DNA of 64,000 nt from Blastobasis lacticolella (taxonomy: Eukaryota > Arthropoda > Insecta > Lepidoptera > Blastobasidae): contig LR990067.1 of NCBI GenBank assembly GCA_905147135.1, positions 5,456,001 to 5,520,000 on the forward strand. Reading direction: 5' to 3'. The position numbers and the translations under genes are program-made. The notes under the pieces are model-generated. The model ran no database searches, was not told the origin of the DNA, and saw only the letters and a program-made list of their open reading frames with translations. Shown piece by piece: positions 21,424-33,222 of this stretch (position 1 is its first letter; every line of letters begins with the position of its first letter).

Positions 21424-23216
21424 CTGGCGGGCCGGCACGCAACTGGACCTGCACACAAGCGAAATACCACACAGACTAGGTGCCACACAGACTGGGTGTC
21501 ACTCTGGTCAGTGCCACTCTAATCGTCAAACTATGAGTCTATTAATTATTTATCCTGTATCACGTCTGCCATAGCACGATACAGGTAAGATGTCACATAA
21601 GGGTAAATGGCACAGAGGCGTAATGCCACACAGGAAAATACCACACCGGCGAAATGCCATACAGGCGGATTGCCTCACAGGCTAAATGCCACACAGACTA
21701 AATGTCACAAAGACTTTATGTCACACAGGCGAAATGCCAAACAGGCGGGATGCCACACAGGCGGAATGCCACACAGGTGGGTGCCACAGAGGCGGGATGC
21801 CACACAGGCGGAATGCCACAGAGGCGGGAGCCACACAGGCGGGACAAATAAATAGAAGTTCATAAACATTGCCAACATATCAGCTCAGTGTTATTCATTC
21901 GTCACATTTTTCAAACCAGTAGGTACTTTTAGACTCTAGTAATATCTCCATCTATAATATAGGGGCACCACTGTAGTAGCCGTGCTTATATAACCTGTGC
22001 GTAGGTATCTACTTTTAGACTATACAGTATACTTTTCAATATCAAATTGCTAAAATCATGAAGTAGTAACTTTAACACGCTTTACTTCACTATAGACTCT
22101 CAGCTAAGGTCTGCGAATTACACAGCAAGTAATCGTCGAAAACCCGAACAATTGTTCACGGTGATACAAAAACAACATTATCTCTACTGCTCAATATCAA
22201 AACTAAATCAGGAGTTTAATAATAAGAAGCTCTCCCGTCTATCTGATACGCCAGTCATGGGTTACAGCAGTCCATCTGTTACAACACCAAAACTAAACAA
22301 GTAATAATCATCGTCAACGATTTTAACTGTTCGAACTAGTATACTCTATATAGACTTAACGTTTAAGCTCCCATTTTTAAACGATTTAACAATGTTTGTA
22401 ATAATGAAGGTGTCCCATATCCAGCCGCCTTCTAAAAAAAATTACAACATTCGATTTGCCATCTACAGCCACAACATCGAGACTTTCGGGGCTCTCAGCC
22501 CAATGAGTCACACACATGACTCCCAGGCCACTCCAAGTCAGCCAAATAAATCAGGATGTTTGACTTCAACAACAGTTCAGGTACTACTAAACTTGTACTG
22601 GCAGAAGGATATAAAATCTCACCATTGCTTACACTACCTCATCTTACTGGTCCAACAACAGAACTCGAAAAAGTTACTTAATATCGGTAATCAAGGAAAT
22701 TTCAGTACTCGAAGCTAAAGGTAATTTATAAAACCGACTTCTCAACAATCACCAAAATATCTGGACTTTCAACATTTTCTCACAAAGCTTGAAACAACTA
22801 CCTTCTATAAAAGTCACGCTCCCATAGCCTCCATCAGGCCGGTAAGCAAGCATAAAACTCTCCCATAGGCTCCATCAGCCCACCATCATTGATAAAACAC
22901 GACCACCTCCTTCCGATGATGCAAAAAATTTTGAGAAAACAAAACTATTACATAAATCTTATAAAAACTTCGGCTCGATAGTCGTCACATATTGAGTTAG
23001 CTTTTTAGATAGATCCGTCTAACAAAGTCTTTATCCAGGTCAAACTAAGTCACATTAACATAGTACAAATGGTCGGTCGAAATAAGTCACAGGTTTATCT
23101 TTAGTTACTCAAAACATAATTCGAAATTATCTACCGTCAATCAGTTCACTTACTCGTATTTACTTATTTTTTCGATTAATAACTTGATACCAACATAAAA
23201 TTAAATTACTAACCAA
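21424..23216. mobile_element. LTR element copy C, first part
   Basis: This corresponds to 15985-17695 of copy A: the cacaggcgg minisatellite in a shorter, more diverged form at 21430-21845, then AT-rich interior. The left LTR and first 700 bases are missing. At 23216 it is broken by a LINE and continues at 33223. The 5-base word accaa occurs at both edges of the LINE. Confidence 0.8.
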
Positions 23217-23634
23217 TTTCAATTTCAATTTCAATTTCAATTTATTTTTATTTGTGGTAACACAGGTAAAAAAAAAAGATGTTACATTAGACATAAGTGT
23301 GCTCAACTGTGACCTGCCATTCGGCGTACAAATTAATGGTTATGTAATTATGATTTTATAAACAATGTCAAACTGTAATTAATTAGGTAAACAATAAATT
23401 GAAAACAAGATAAACACAATTTCAAATATACAATAATAATGTCAAATGCCTAATACAGTTAAAAATATACCTATAAACCTTCATGTCGTACACTTAATAT
23501 AATTGTAACTAAAATAAATCATTTTTAAAAAATCAATAAAAATAACAATACTAAAAACAAACAACAAATCTAGATGTCAAGGTATGTAAAAAAATAAATA
23601 ATAAAAAGCTACCATGCTAAATATTCAAAGATGG

Positions 23635-23983
23635 GCGCAAGAGAGGTAGGGCATAGCGGGGTATCTCGTTCGAATTGGAGCCGCCCGACTGGAGAAGTAC
23701 CTCCACCTTACAGAATATCGCAGCTAAATAATACTCTTTTAAATAGTATTGTGTTTCTGCCGGTGAGTAAGGTTTCCAGTGCTCCATGGGGTGGGGATTT
23801 GGGGAACCGTGGCTTTGGCAGTGGAGTGGCATTTGCTTTTTGCTGCCAGAGCAACGTGTTATAGAGGTGGGCAACGCATTAGCGATACTCTTGATGTTGC
23901 TAATGTCTATAGGCAGTGGTGACCACTTTCCACAAGGTGGCCCGCTTGCCTGTTTGCCTACCGTATGACATAAAAAAAAAAAG
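23635..23983 (+). mobile_element. LINE 3' fragment with A tail
   Basis: Plus-strand sequence with gtatctcgttcgaattggag, ccgcccgactggagaagtac and a tail ccgtatgacataaaaaaa matches the 3' UTR of a LINE family common in Lepidoptera, from memory of the family's general form. It sits in the 3' UTR of the minus-strand CR1-type LINE, so it is a later insertion. The same tail ends the insert at 9030-9092. Confidence 0.65.
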
Positions 23984-23991
23984 ACTGTAAT

Positions 23992-25691
23992 CTACCTTCT
24001 TGTTTTTACAAAAAGTTCGTCTACCGTGTACAACGTTCTTTCCATGAGATACTTGTGCAGTTGTGTTTTAAAACGGTTCAGACTTTCAGTTTCTCGTATT
24101 ATTTTCGGTATGGCATTATTTATTTTTGGGGCCATTGCAAAAACACTTTTGTGAAACAATGTCGTTTTGCAAGGGTGCAAATGTAACTGATCGCGGCGCC
24201 GGGCACTTTCCACACTTGGGAATAGGCGACTGTTTGTACGTACGAACACTGCAACCTCGTAAACGTATAAGGACGGCATGGTTAGTAAATTTAATTCTTT
24301 AAAGAAAGGCTTACAACTATCAGTACGTCGCAAGTCACAGATAGCCCTTATGCATCGTTTCTGTGCTTTAAATACTGAATCAATTCCAGTTGCGTTGCCC
24401 CAGAAGATAATCCCATATCTGAGCACGGAGACAACAAGACCGTGATACGCCACAATCAACGTTTTTCTACTGGCTAGTTTGCTTAGTCTATAAAGTGCGT
24501 ATGAAGATTGGCTGATCCTGTTACATACGTATTCAATGTGAGTATGCCAATTCATATTCCTATCTAAATACAATCCTAGGAAGTTTGTTTCATTTGTTTC
24601 TTGTATTATATGTCCATTATGTTCTATATTTGTATGTGCAGTCCCCTTATATCTCTGTTTAAAATTAATAATTTTCGTTTTGTCAAGATTAAGTCAATAA
24701 TATTAGATAATATTTGATTAATTTCAATTATATTATTTATTAGCACAGTGCAGTCATCGGCAAACAAATTTATTAGATTATTAATAGATTTAACGATGTC
24801 ATTTATATATATAAGAAATAATAAGGGTCCCAACACACTTCCTTGCGGAACATCATAGTGAACTGCATTACTATTTGACACATATTTAGTTTAAATTTTA
24901 GTTTTGGGACATATCTTATTAATTTGTGTAATTTGTGTTCTCCCACAGAGGTATGATTTTAACAATTTATTGACATTTCCTCTAATGCCAATAGCTTCTA
25001 ATTTTTCAAGTAATATATTGTGGTCAACATAGTCAAAAGCTTTAGTCAAATCTAAAAATAATGCTATTATAGGTAGGCGATTATCCATTCTTAAATAAAT
25101 TTGATATAACATGTCATACATAGCCATATTAATGTTTTTATTTTTGCGAAACCCATTTTGCTGTGGTACCAATATTTTATTCGTTTCACAGTATTGGTAA
25201 AGCGAAGTATAAATTACTTTCTTTATTATTTTAGAAAATATTGGTATCAGGGCCAAAGGCCTATAATTATAAACATTTGTGCAGTCTCCTTTTTTAAACA
25301 ATGGTTTTATTATTGTTGATTTCAGTTTCTCTGGGAAGACACCTTCAGCAATGCACAGATTAACAATATGGCTGATTGGTGTACAAATAGTATGCGATAC
25401 GTATTTCACAACTTTTGTATTAATATCATCATAGCCCGTACTGTTTGTGTTTTTCAAGTGTTTTATTATTAAAAAAATGTCATGAGGAATCACAGGAGTC
25501 ATAAATAATGAATTGATAATAGTATTTGAGATTGTTTTCCTATAATTATTTGCAGTAGGCCTTGATGATGAGCTCGCAACATTTGAGTAGTGATCGTTAA
25601 AAACTTGTGCTATTTTTTTTGGATCATTAATGTTGCAATCATTTAATTTTATTTGGGTTATGTCTTCTTTTGGGAGCTGCTGTTTATTATT
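23992..25691 (-). pseudogene. LINE ORF2, reverse transcriptase half
   Basis: RT blocks in order on the minus strand: YNYRPLALIPIFSKI, QNGFRKNKNINMAMYD, FLDLTKAFDYVDH (first catalytic Asp), [26 protein letters not shown] (catalytic pair), then the C-terminal region with LRYGIIFWGN and AQKRCIRAI. One TAA at 24891-24893 and a frameshift near 24690 interrupt it. The final frame (23992-24573) is clean. Confidence 0.85.
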
Positions 25692-25703
25692 GTGGGCGCC
25701 TCA

Positions 25704-26196
25704 TCGCAATTCCTGCGCCATTTGCAACAACTCGCCGGTCCAGAGGTATCCGACACGTTCGTGAAATCAACATGGAGCCGACGTCTGCCACTGCCATTGC
25801 AAACAATAATCACTTGACGACCTAGCCGATCTCGCCGACCGCGTCAACGAACTCGCAACTGGGCCTTACCAGGTTGCAGCGGCAACCGCACCTGCACTAC
25901 AACCATCAATACCACGGGCGACAGCACAACCGTCGTCATCGATGGAACAGCTGACACGTGAGGTAGCAGAATTGTCAAGACAAGTCAGGACCCTCACTAC
26001 GAAGGTCAATCACCAGCCACGCTCCAGGGAGAGAGGACAACAGTAACAGCAGCGCAGCCGTTCCTCATCTCGCAGATCGATGTCTAACTATCGTCGTTTT
26101 CCGGTATGTTGGTACCACTACAAACATGGCACTAACGCGAGGAGGTGCATTCAACCCTGCGACTACAAGACGGGAAACGCACCAGGCAGTCAGTAA
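25704..26196 (+). pseudogene. Gag C-terminal remnant of the gypsy element
   Basis: The first frame reads QFLRHLQQLAGPEVSDTF and stops near 25810. After a frame change the second reads QLTREVAELSRQVRTL and then [20 protein letters not shown], the short cysteine motif that ends gag in this family of insect gypsy elements. The stop at 26194-26196 overlaps the pol frame by about 50 bases, consistent with frameshifted pol expression. Confidence 0.7.
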
Positions 26197-29100
26197 TGAC
26201 GACCGATGATTGCCGGAACGCTACGGGTCGTCTCTTCGTCCTCGATCGCAACACCAAAAAGAAGTACCTAGTAGATACTGGCAGCGACATTTGTGTCTAT
26301 CCTGTGTCTGCCATTCATGAGTGTCGTACTAAGACAACGTATCAATTAAGTGCAGCGAATGGTACAGCTATCGGTACGTATGGCTACATCAACCTTAAGC
26401 TAAATCTTGGACTTCGTCGTGATTTCCCTTGGCGGTTCGTAGTTGCTGACGTCACAAAACCTATAATAGGTGTCGACTTCCTTTCTTACTATCAACTTAT
26501 TGTAGATATCAGTAACCAAAAACTTATCGATAGCTTGACCAACGTTAGTACTATAGCAGAAATAGCATATAATAATTCTAAGGTAGCCAGTGTAAAGGTC
26601 TCGACTGAAGGTGATAGTAGGTACCACGCAATTTTAGCCGATTTTCCGGAAATAACACGCCCTGCGGGTAGTCCGATGATCGTCAAGCACAACACTACAC
26701 ACCACATACGAACCATACCTGGTCCTCCAGTATCATGTTCTCCTCGACGTTTAGCACCAGAAAAGTTAAAAATCGCTAAATTGGAATTCGAGGCCATGTT
26801 AGCTAATGGAACTGCACGTCCTTCTGACAGCCAATGGGCATCTCCCCTGCATCTTGCGTCCAAAAAAGACAACGGCTGGCGTCCGTGTGGCGACTATAGG
26901 TTGCTCAATGCCAGGACTATTCCTGACAAATACCCAATTCGTCACATACACGATTTTTCACACAGCGTTTCAGGATGTAAGTACTTCTCTGTCATCGATC
27001 TCGTGAAAGCGTATAATCAAATACCGGTTGAGAAAGAGGATATCGCCAAAACAGCGATCACAACACCGTTCGGATTGTACGAATTTCCTTTTATGACATT
27101 CGGTTTGAGGAATGCCGGTGCCACTTTTCAGAGATTCGTAGATGAAATGACGCGCGGCTTGGATTTCTGCTATCCTTACTTAGATGACTATCTAATATAT
27201 AGTAGAACAGCGGAAGAACACGAAGACCACGTTCGTCAGATTTTCAGTCGTATGCGAGACTATGGCGTACTCATCAATGTGAAAAAGTGCGTCTTCGGCT
27301 TACCTGAGGTAACGTTTTTAGGGTACCAGATCTCTGAGAAGGGCACTAAACCACTAGACCGCAAGGTGGAAGCCATCACGGAGTATCCAGTCCCAAAGAC
27401 CGTCAGGGAACTCAGGCGATTCCTGGGCATGATTAATTTTTATAGGCGGTTTTTGCCAAACGCTGCCCAGATTCAAGCCCCACTGAACGCTCTTTTAGTA
27501 GGTTCCGTCAAAGCTTCCCACCCCGTTGTTATAGAAGGAAATTCGTTGCAAGCTTTCGAAGACAGTAAGAAGAGCCTTTGTCAGGCAGCCTTACTCGCAC
27601 ATCCTGATGCCAAAGCTAAATTAGGACTTGTCACTGACGCCTCCGATACAGCGATAGGTGCAGTCCTGCAGCAGCAAAAGGATGGACATTGGCAACCTTT
27701 GGCGTTTTTCTCGCGTAAGTTAAGCCCATCGCAGGTAAAATACTCGCCCTACGATCGCGAACTCCTTGCGATATACGAGAGTATTAGGTACTTCCGACAT
27801 ATGCTGGAAGCTACGGAATTCACAATCTATACTGACCACAAACCGCTTTGTTATGCTTTCCACGAGCGGAAACTTAACTGCTCGCCGCGTCAGTATAGAC
27901 ATTTAGATTTTGTATCGCAGTTCTCTACCGATATTCAGCATATTTCAGGAAAGGACAACGTCGTTGCGGATGCTCTTTCCCGGATCAACGAGTTAGAAGC
28001 GCCAGTCGACCTCGAGTGCCTTGCAAAACTGCAATCGACTGATCCCGATCTCGCCGAACACTTATACAGCGATACTGGTCTTCATTTAAAGAAGATGAAA
28101 TTGCCTGGAAGTCCTATTGACTTGTACTGCGACGTCAGTACCCCGACTCCCAGACCTTTCGTCCCCACACAACTACGTGAACAGGTGTTTCGCTCACTGC
28201 ACTCGCTGAGTCATCCCGGCGCAAATACCACAGCCAAGCTTGTTGCTCAACGCTTTGTCTGGCCGTTCATGCGTAAGAATTGCCGTGATTGGTCTAAGGC
28301 TTGTTTGACCTGTCAGCGCTCGAAGGTAAGTAGGCACGTAACTTCACCAACAGGTACACTCACCATGCCTTCAGCGCGATTCAAACATGTCCATATAGAC
28401 CTGATCGGCCCACTACCACCATCCGGAATATATCGGTATTGCCTAACAGCCGTCGATCGCTTCACGCGATGGCCGGAAGCTGTACCTATTACCGATATAG
28501 CAGCAGAGACGGTAGCCAAAGCGTTCTTAGACTGTTGGGTATCCCGGTTTGGGTGTCCAGTCGAAGTAGTAACCGACCGTGGTAGACAGTTTGAATCGGC
28601 GCTGTTCCAGCAACTGTCAAAACTGATTGGCTTCGACCACCGAAAGACAACTGCATATCACCCACAGTGCAACGGCTTGGTTGAGCGTTTTCATAGGCAA
28701 CTGAAGACAGCGATCACCTGCCATGGTAATAATACATGGACTGAGTCACTACCACTAGTCCTACTCGGCGTCAGGAGTGCAATTAAAGAGGATCTGCAAT
28801 CGTCGTCTGCTGAGCTCGTCTACGGTGAGCCGCTTCGACTCCCGGGAGAATTCTTCGGACACGATACTCCAGGTTATACTACCGATATCACGGATTTCTC
28901 TGCTCGAATCAAATCATTCGCTAACACGATTCGTCCTACACCACCCCAGCACCATACTAGACCCAAAGTCTTCGTTTTTAAAAACCTTGCCAACTGTAGC
29001 CACGTATTCCTTAGAGAAGACATGCTACGAGGCTCTCTTAAACCAGCATATACTGGGCCGCACGAAGTACTTAAGAGAGGTGACAATTTTTTCCGAATTT

Positions 29101-29315
29101 GGGTGAAGGGCAAAGAAGTCACAGTTAGTATTGACCGCCTTAAACCGGCCTACTTGCTGCTTGACACTGAGCACGAGACTCTGCCACATGTAGTTCCACG
29201 ACCCCGTCCTCCTCCACAGCAAATCACGGACCGACCATCACCACAGGATACCAATGTGGAGAAAACTACTCGTTCAGGAAGGAAAGTATGTTTTCCTGAC
29301 TATTATCGTCCGTAG
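26145..29315 (+). CDS. pol: Ty3/gypsy pol polyprotein
   Basis: The 1056-codon frame is uninterrupted and begins as an open frame at a GTG inside gag, so a true start is not implied. Protease: LVDTGSDIC (42-50) and IIGVDFL (107-113). Reverse transcriptase: [20 protein letters not shown] (232-251), [12 protein letters not shown] (284-295), YLDD (345-348). RNase [14 protein letters not shown] (496-508) and YTDHKPL. Integrase: H686, H690, C720 and C723 form the zinc finger; the catalytic set is D752, D811 and E847, with the normal 35-residue spacing between the last two. The tail ends CFPDYYRP. All catalytic residues are present, but without gag and a 5' LTR the copy is stranded. Confidence 0.93.
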   Translation: MHSTLRLQDGKRTRQSVMTTDDCRNATGRLFVLDRNTKKKYLVDTGSDICVYPVSAIHECRTKTTYQLSAANGTAIGTYGYINLKLNLGLRRDFPWRFVVADVTKPIIGVDFLSYYQLIVDISNQKLIDSLTNVSTIAEIAYNNSKVASVKVSTEGDSRYHAILADFPEITRPAGSPMIVKHNTTHHIRTIPGPPVSCSPRRLAPEKLKIAKLEFEAMLANGTARPSDSQWASPLHLASKKDNGWRPCGDYRLLNARTIPDKYPIRHIHDFSHSVSGCKYFSVIDLVKAYNQIPVEKEDIAKTAITTPFGLYEFPFMTFGLRNAGATFQRFVDEMTRGLDFCYPYLDDYLIYSRTAEEHEDHVRQIFSRMRDYGVLINVKKCVFGLPEVTFLGYQISEKGTKPLDRKVEAITEYPVPKTVRELRRFLGMINFYRRFLPNAAQIQAPLNALLVGSVKASHPVVIEGNSLQAFEDSKKSLCQAALLAHPDAKAKLGLVTDASDTAIGAVLQQQKDGHWQPLAFFSRKLSPSQVKYSPYDRELLAIYESIRYFRHMLEATEFTIYTDHKPLCYAFHERKLNCSPRQYRHLDFVSQFSTDIQHISGKDNVVADALSRINELEAPVDLECLAKLQSTDPDLAEHLYSDTGLHLKKMKLPGSPIDLYCDVSTPTPRPFVPTQLREQVFRSLHSLSHPGANTTAKLVAQRFVWPFMRKNCRDWSKACLTCQRSKVSRHVTSPTGTLTMPSARFKHVHIDLIGPLPPSGIYRYCLTAVDRFTRWPEAVPITDIAAETVAKAFLDCWVSRFGCPVEVVTDRGRQFESALFQQLSKLIGFDHRKTTAYHPQCNGLVERFHRQLKTAITCHGNNTWTESLPLVLLGVRSAIKEDLQSSSAELVYGEPLRLPGEFFGHDTPGYTTDITDFSARIKSFANTIRPTPPQHHTRPKVFVFKNLANCSHVFLREDMLRGSLKPAYTGPHEVLKRGDNFFRIWVKGKEVTVSIDRLKPAYLLLDTEHETLPHVVPRPRPPPQQITDRPSPQDTNVEKTTRSGRKVCFPDYYRP

Positions 29316-29338
29316 ACACAGCCTCTGAAGGGGAGTGA

Positions 29339-29797
29339 TGTGGGCGCCTCATATAATATTATTGCCTAAACTTGTATCATGTACTCATATTTTATACTAA
29401 AGTGTATACTATTTATATATTTACATTAATTAAAAATTTATTTATATATTTATCTAAGCTACAATACATTCACACGGTACAAACACACAAATCCACATTC
29501 ACAACATTTTACATAATTAAAATCACTCAAAAACTACTTGACCAATAATTCACAAGCATAGTCGGGTGAAACCCGTAGTATGCGAAATGCATCGTAGACC
29601 GTGCACTTGCACTCGCCGCGTGTACCTACATTCACGTTGTTCGGTCTACCTTCATATCGTACGTTCAATGAATGAGTGAACGATTACGTTGTAAGATGGC
29701 GATTGTTGTTAGCTTCAAATTGGAGCTACTTTATATATTAATGGTTTTTTAAATGTATTAATCCCAAACATTGTGAAAGCAATAAACTTTCGTTACA
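29339..29797 (+). repeat. 3' LTR of the gypsy element
   Basis: This 459-bp LTR begins TGTGGGCGCC and ends CGTTACA. Its first 14 bases recur at 25691-25704 as the only surviving piece of the 5' LTR. It contains an AATAAA at about 29780-29785, the usual place for the polyadenylation signal. Confidence 0.75.
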
Positions 29798-30971
29798 AGT
29801 GATTCCTTCTATGAGTTATTCGGATAATTCCCGCAGAGAATACTGCGATAGATAGTGGTGAGTTGTCTACATACCCACAATTATCATTAATTATTTTCCA
29901 TGTGGCTTTAGCTTTATTGTTTGCCGTCATGATATAATAATTATTTTGGGATTTTTGAGTTAGTTTTATTATTTTATTTAGTTTTCTAGAATATTTTTTA
30001 AATGTATTTCTGTCGGTTTTATTCCTTGTAAACCTATATTTCCAAAGAAGTTGACGTTTGCGTTTAGCACACAACTTTATACCCTTAGATATCCAGTTTA
30101 ATCGTTTTGTAACAGTATGCTTTACTCTAATAACAGGAAAACATAGACTATTAAATAGTTGGAAAATGTCATAAAATTCATTAAATGAATCGTTAGCATT
30201 TTTGCTTGAATAGATTGTATTACAAGTTAAGCTTTTTAGGCAGTCAGCAAATTTAATTAGGTTTTCTTCGCAATAATCACGTCTTTCTGTGTACCAGGTT
30301 GAAATTCTGCAATATTTTTTTACTGGAAAACTGACATATTGAGCCGTATGATCTGAAATACCGAATTCGAACACCTGACCTTTACTTCTTGGTATATTAT
30401 GTATTATATTATCTAAGCAAGTACCACTCTCCAATCTTGTTGGCTCATTTATTGCAAATTTGAGATTGTATGCAGATATAGTTTGCTGAAACTGCGACGT
30501 ACGATTCGATTTTCCTAGAATATTAATATTAAAGTCTCCACATAGTATTAGTTTGTTATTATAAGAATACAATGTCAAAATGTCATGTAAATTATTGAAA
30601 AATATGTCAAAATGTTTGGAAATGTCATTATTCTTTGGCACTCTGTATATACAAATCACGATTATTTTTTGTTCAATTAGTTTGATAGCGCAGCATTCAA
30701 AAACATTTGGCACAGCGTATCTAGAAATATCGAGAGTTTTATACTTTATACTATTTCTAACCATTATACATACGCCACCACTCCTACTACCTCGCGAAAA
30801 ACAGCTTGCCATAACAAAATTTGGAAAATTTAGGGCGCTACAGTCTTTGTAGAGCATATTATGTTCTGTTACACCTATTACATCAACACGTCTACCATCA
30901 TTGGCAAGTTCATCCAAGTTTTGACATAGTAAATCCTTTTTTGTAATTAATCCATTAATATTTTGATGCAA
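29793..30971 (-). pseudogene. LINE ORF2, endonuclease half
   Basis: The frame starts MHQNINGLITKKDLL, the usual opening of a LINE endonuclease. The catalytic set is present: VTEHN (residues 34-38), CGDFNIN (144-150) and SDHT (206-209). It then enters the linker before the RT and is cut by the gypsy element. The last few residues come from the junction. The RT half resumes at 25691, in a frame shifted by one base. Confidence 0.85.
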
Positions 30972-30984
30972 AACGTTAATGGTA

Positions 30985-32550
30985 TTAAGGACGAAAAAAC
31001 GTATTTTCTTCCGATGAGCTTGATTTAGAGTTTTTAATTGATTCCGCAGGTGAATTATTTATATTAACATTAACATTTGTGGGACTAGCCATATCGTGTA
31101 TCCTATCAACTGAAACTGAGCCCGTTTGTGCACAAATATCCGTAAAAAGAGGTCGACAGACAGTTTGAGTGTATTTGTTATTACAGTGGTTAGTATAAAC
31201 TTGAGCCTTCATCTGTTTCTGCAAATTAACCGCCTGCGCTGTTACAAATTGGTTATATCGAGTCTTATAATCTATATGCAAGATTTCTCTTAACAAACAC
31301 CTACAAGCATGGGTTGCAAAAAAGTTATTTACAGGCAATTCCCTACTGTAATTCATGTCTAAATATATACATTTACTAAATTTATTACATAATAATTTCA
31401 GATTAGAATTTAATTTGCTTTCATTAAGATATCTATTTTTCGGAACTTCACAAATAATGACATTTGTCTGTTTAATATTAGTCAGCCATAGAAATAAAGT
31501 AGATAGACATTGAAATGGGTCATTATCGTTCGTACCACTCATGATTATGATATAGTCATTTGACTTAATACTGAGTAGCTCATCCTTAAAAGATTTCATC
31601 ACATCCACCATTTTAGCTCCTGGTTTCCAGAAGCAAATTACTTTAAATTCGGATCCTACTAATTTTTGTAGACAATTTTGTATATTTTTGCCTTGCTGAT
31701 CTGCCAATATATAAATCTTTTTATTCTCGCTTATTTGTGTCTTTTTATTTAGATTATTCAAGCTTTTTGTGCGTGTATTTTCAATATTCTTAGTTTTTCC
31801 ATTTATTTTTATTTCTTCGGCTTTTTTATTCTGAGTTACACTTTCATTTCCCTTTGTATCACGCGTGTCTACTGTATCATCAACTAAAGATTTAGAGCTT
31901 TCATCTTGTCCAAATGTTTCGCTGACATTTCTCTGTTCTTTTATTATTATATTTTTTAACTGTAGTGTTAGTTTCTCGTTTTCTTTTTTTAAGAATAATA
32001 GGTTTGTAACTAATTTTTTTATCTTTTTTTGTTGCTTTTTTATTCTCTTAGAAAATGTTTTAGCCTTGTAAGTTTTAAATGTCTCACTACCACCGTTGTT
32101 TTGTTCAGCCGTTTGTGTGGCCTGATCTTTGTGTTTATAAATTATATTTCTATAACTTTTTGGTGTACTGCACAATATATGTTTTCCTAATCGCGGTATT
32201 AGCGGTGATATTGGTGTGCATTTTGGTGTGCCCGGGAGTTGCAGCTTTTCAGAACATAATTTTTTTAGACAATCTATTGCGAATTTTTGACTTGAAGTTA
32301 CCTTTTGTAGCTCTGCATTTTCCAATAATAATTTATCTATATAATTGTCTTGTATGGTGTTTTTTGCCTTTAACTCTTTTAAATCCTCTTTTTGCTTTTC
32401 TAAGTGTTCCACGTTGATAAATGATGTGATATCAGGCATGCTATCCTCTTTGTTTGTAATATGTAACGTATTGCTCGTTGAGATGTTAAAGTCATCAAGT
32501 GACTTAACCAGCTTTTTTCTAATTGTTATTTTGTTCAAAGAGAGTTCCAT
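30985..32550 (-). CDS. LINE ORF1 protein with coiled coil and SGNH-esterase-like domain
   Basis: The 521-residue frame is intact. Residues 45-100 and 165-205 are Lys/Glu/Leu-rich and look like coiled coils, with a basic stretch (KRIKKQQKKIKK) at 168-179. Residues 278-425 resemble an SGNH hydrolase: KIYILADQQGKNIQ in the position of block I, IIIMSGTNDND (335-344) as block III, and a C-terminal ATHACRCLL in place of the usual block V. The Ser of block I is not where an active enzyme has it, so catalysis is uncertain. It probably binds LINE RNA and supports retrotransposition. The frame ends 13 bases before the ORF2 start. Confidence 0.8.
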   Translation of the reverse strand: MELSLNKITIRKKLVKSLDDFNISTSNTLHITNKEDSMPDITSFINVEHLEKQKEDLKELKAKNTIQDNYIDKLLLENAELQKVTSSQKFAIDCLKKLCSEKLQLPGTPKCTPISPLIPRLGKHILCSTPKSYRNIIYKHKDQATQTAEQNNGGSETFKTYKAKTFSKRIKKQQKKIKKLVTNLLFLKKENEKLTLQLKNIIIKEQRNVSETFGQDESSKSLVDDTVDTRDTKGNESVTQNKKAEEIKINGKTKNIENTRTKSLNNLNKKTQISENKKIYILADQQGKNIQNCLQKLVGSEFKVICFWKPGAKMVDVMKSFKDELLSIKSNDYIIIMSGTNDNDPFQCLSTLFLWLTNIKQTNVIICEVPKNRYLNESKLNSNLKLLCNKFSKCIYLDMNYSRELPVNNFFATHACRCLLREILHIDYKTRYNQFVTAQAVNLQKQMKAQVYTNHCNNKYTQTVCRPLFTDICAQTGSVSVDRIHDMASPTNVNVNINNSPAESIKNSKSSSSEENTFFRP

Positions 32551-33222
32551 TCTTATTTAAAATCTGACTTTGTTATACTTTATTTAAAAATTCACTGTAT
32601 ATTAATTTGTAATTATAATTCTTGCATAATATGTCAAAGTAAATAGTAAACAAATGTCAATTCTTGCATAAATATGTCATAGTTATAAAATCATGTCAAT
32701 TCTTGCTTAATATGTCAAAACAAGTATAATAAAATAATGTCAAAATTATAGGTTATTTCATAAAATTACATTCAGCGTATAACGGAACAGGCTGCGTTCA
32801 TATTTTGTTTCCCGCTTCTGAAGTTAACAAAACGCAATCTTATTCTTTCTTCGGTGTTTGACAATGACGTTTAACTGTCAGGCATGAAGTGTCAAAATCA
32901 TAGATGTTTCAATTTTGATTGTTGTTATAAAGTAAATAGTGGTGAAATCGACAAAGAAAGTGCCTTTTCAACTTCAAAATGCCCTCAATTTGAAATAATA
33001 TGATTTTTAGATAGTCTCACCAAAACTTTCACGATGGAATAAGTATGTTTTCTCTTAATTTTGATGTAAAAAACCACCACACATCGGCGACCGTAGTTTG
33101 CGTAAGTTGATTATAACCTAATAGGACACTGTAAATCTACTTTTAACACTTTTTCCTTAATTAAATTTTGGGAGCAACAGACATCGATTGTTTACTTTCT
33201 GACAGATTGGACAATTCTCCTC
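32551..33222 (-). promoter_or_regulatory. LINE 5' leader with tandem repeats
   Basis: Between ORF1 and the edge of the LINE there is no open frame. At about 32620-32745 a unit of about 45 bases containing tgtcaattcttgcataa and atatgtca recurs about three times. Tandem units at the 5' end often form the internal promoter of LINEs. That role is inferred here. Confidence 0.5.

Larger units (their letters stand above)
25691..29797 (+). mobile_element. Ty3/gypsy element with intact pol, 5' end deleted
   Basis: The 3' LTR is 29339-29797, starting TGTGGGCGCC and ending CGTTACA, with the purine tract gaaggggagtga before it. At the 5' end only the first 14 bases of the LTR (25691-25704) remain, joined directly to gag, so most of the 5' LTR, the primer site and the gag start are deleted. 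No envelope gene is present. The target duplication is unresolved: ttatt is at 25687-25691 and 29816-29820, but this does not fit the LTR ends exactly. Confidence 0.85.
23217..33222 (-). mobile_element. Near full-length CR1-type LINE inserted in copy C
   Basis: On the minus strand the order is: 5' leader with tandem repeats (about 33222-32551), ORF1 with an esterase-like domain (32550-30985), ORF2 endonuclease (30971-29793), reverse transcriptase (25691-23992) and a 3' end in (ttgaaa)n at 23240-23217. A gypsy element (25691-29797) splits ORF2, and a short LINE tail sits in the 3' UTR. A possible target duplication, accaa, is at 23212-23216 and 33223-33227. An ORF1 with an SGNH esterase is a known trait of CR1-clade LINEs. 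Confidence 0.85.

Noticed and set aside
25691..29797. Endogenous retrovirus with envelope
   Set aside because: After pol the sequence goes directly to the purine tract and LTR. No envelope-like frame with signal and membrane segments is present.
25687..29820. ttatt as target duplication of the gypsy element
   Set aside because: It would require LTR ends at GTGGG and ATGAG, which conflicts with the TGT...ACA ends shown by the 3' LTR and the purine tract. Left unresolved.
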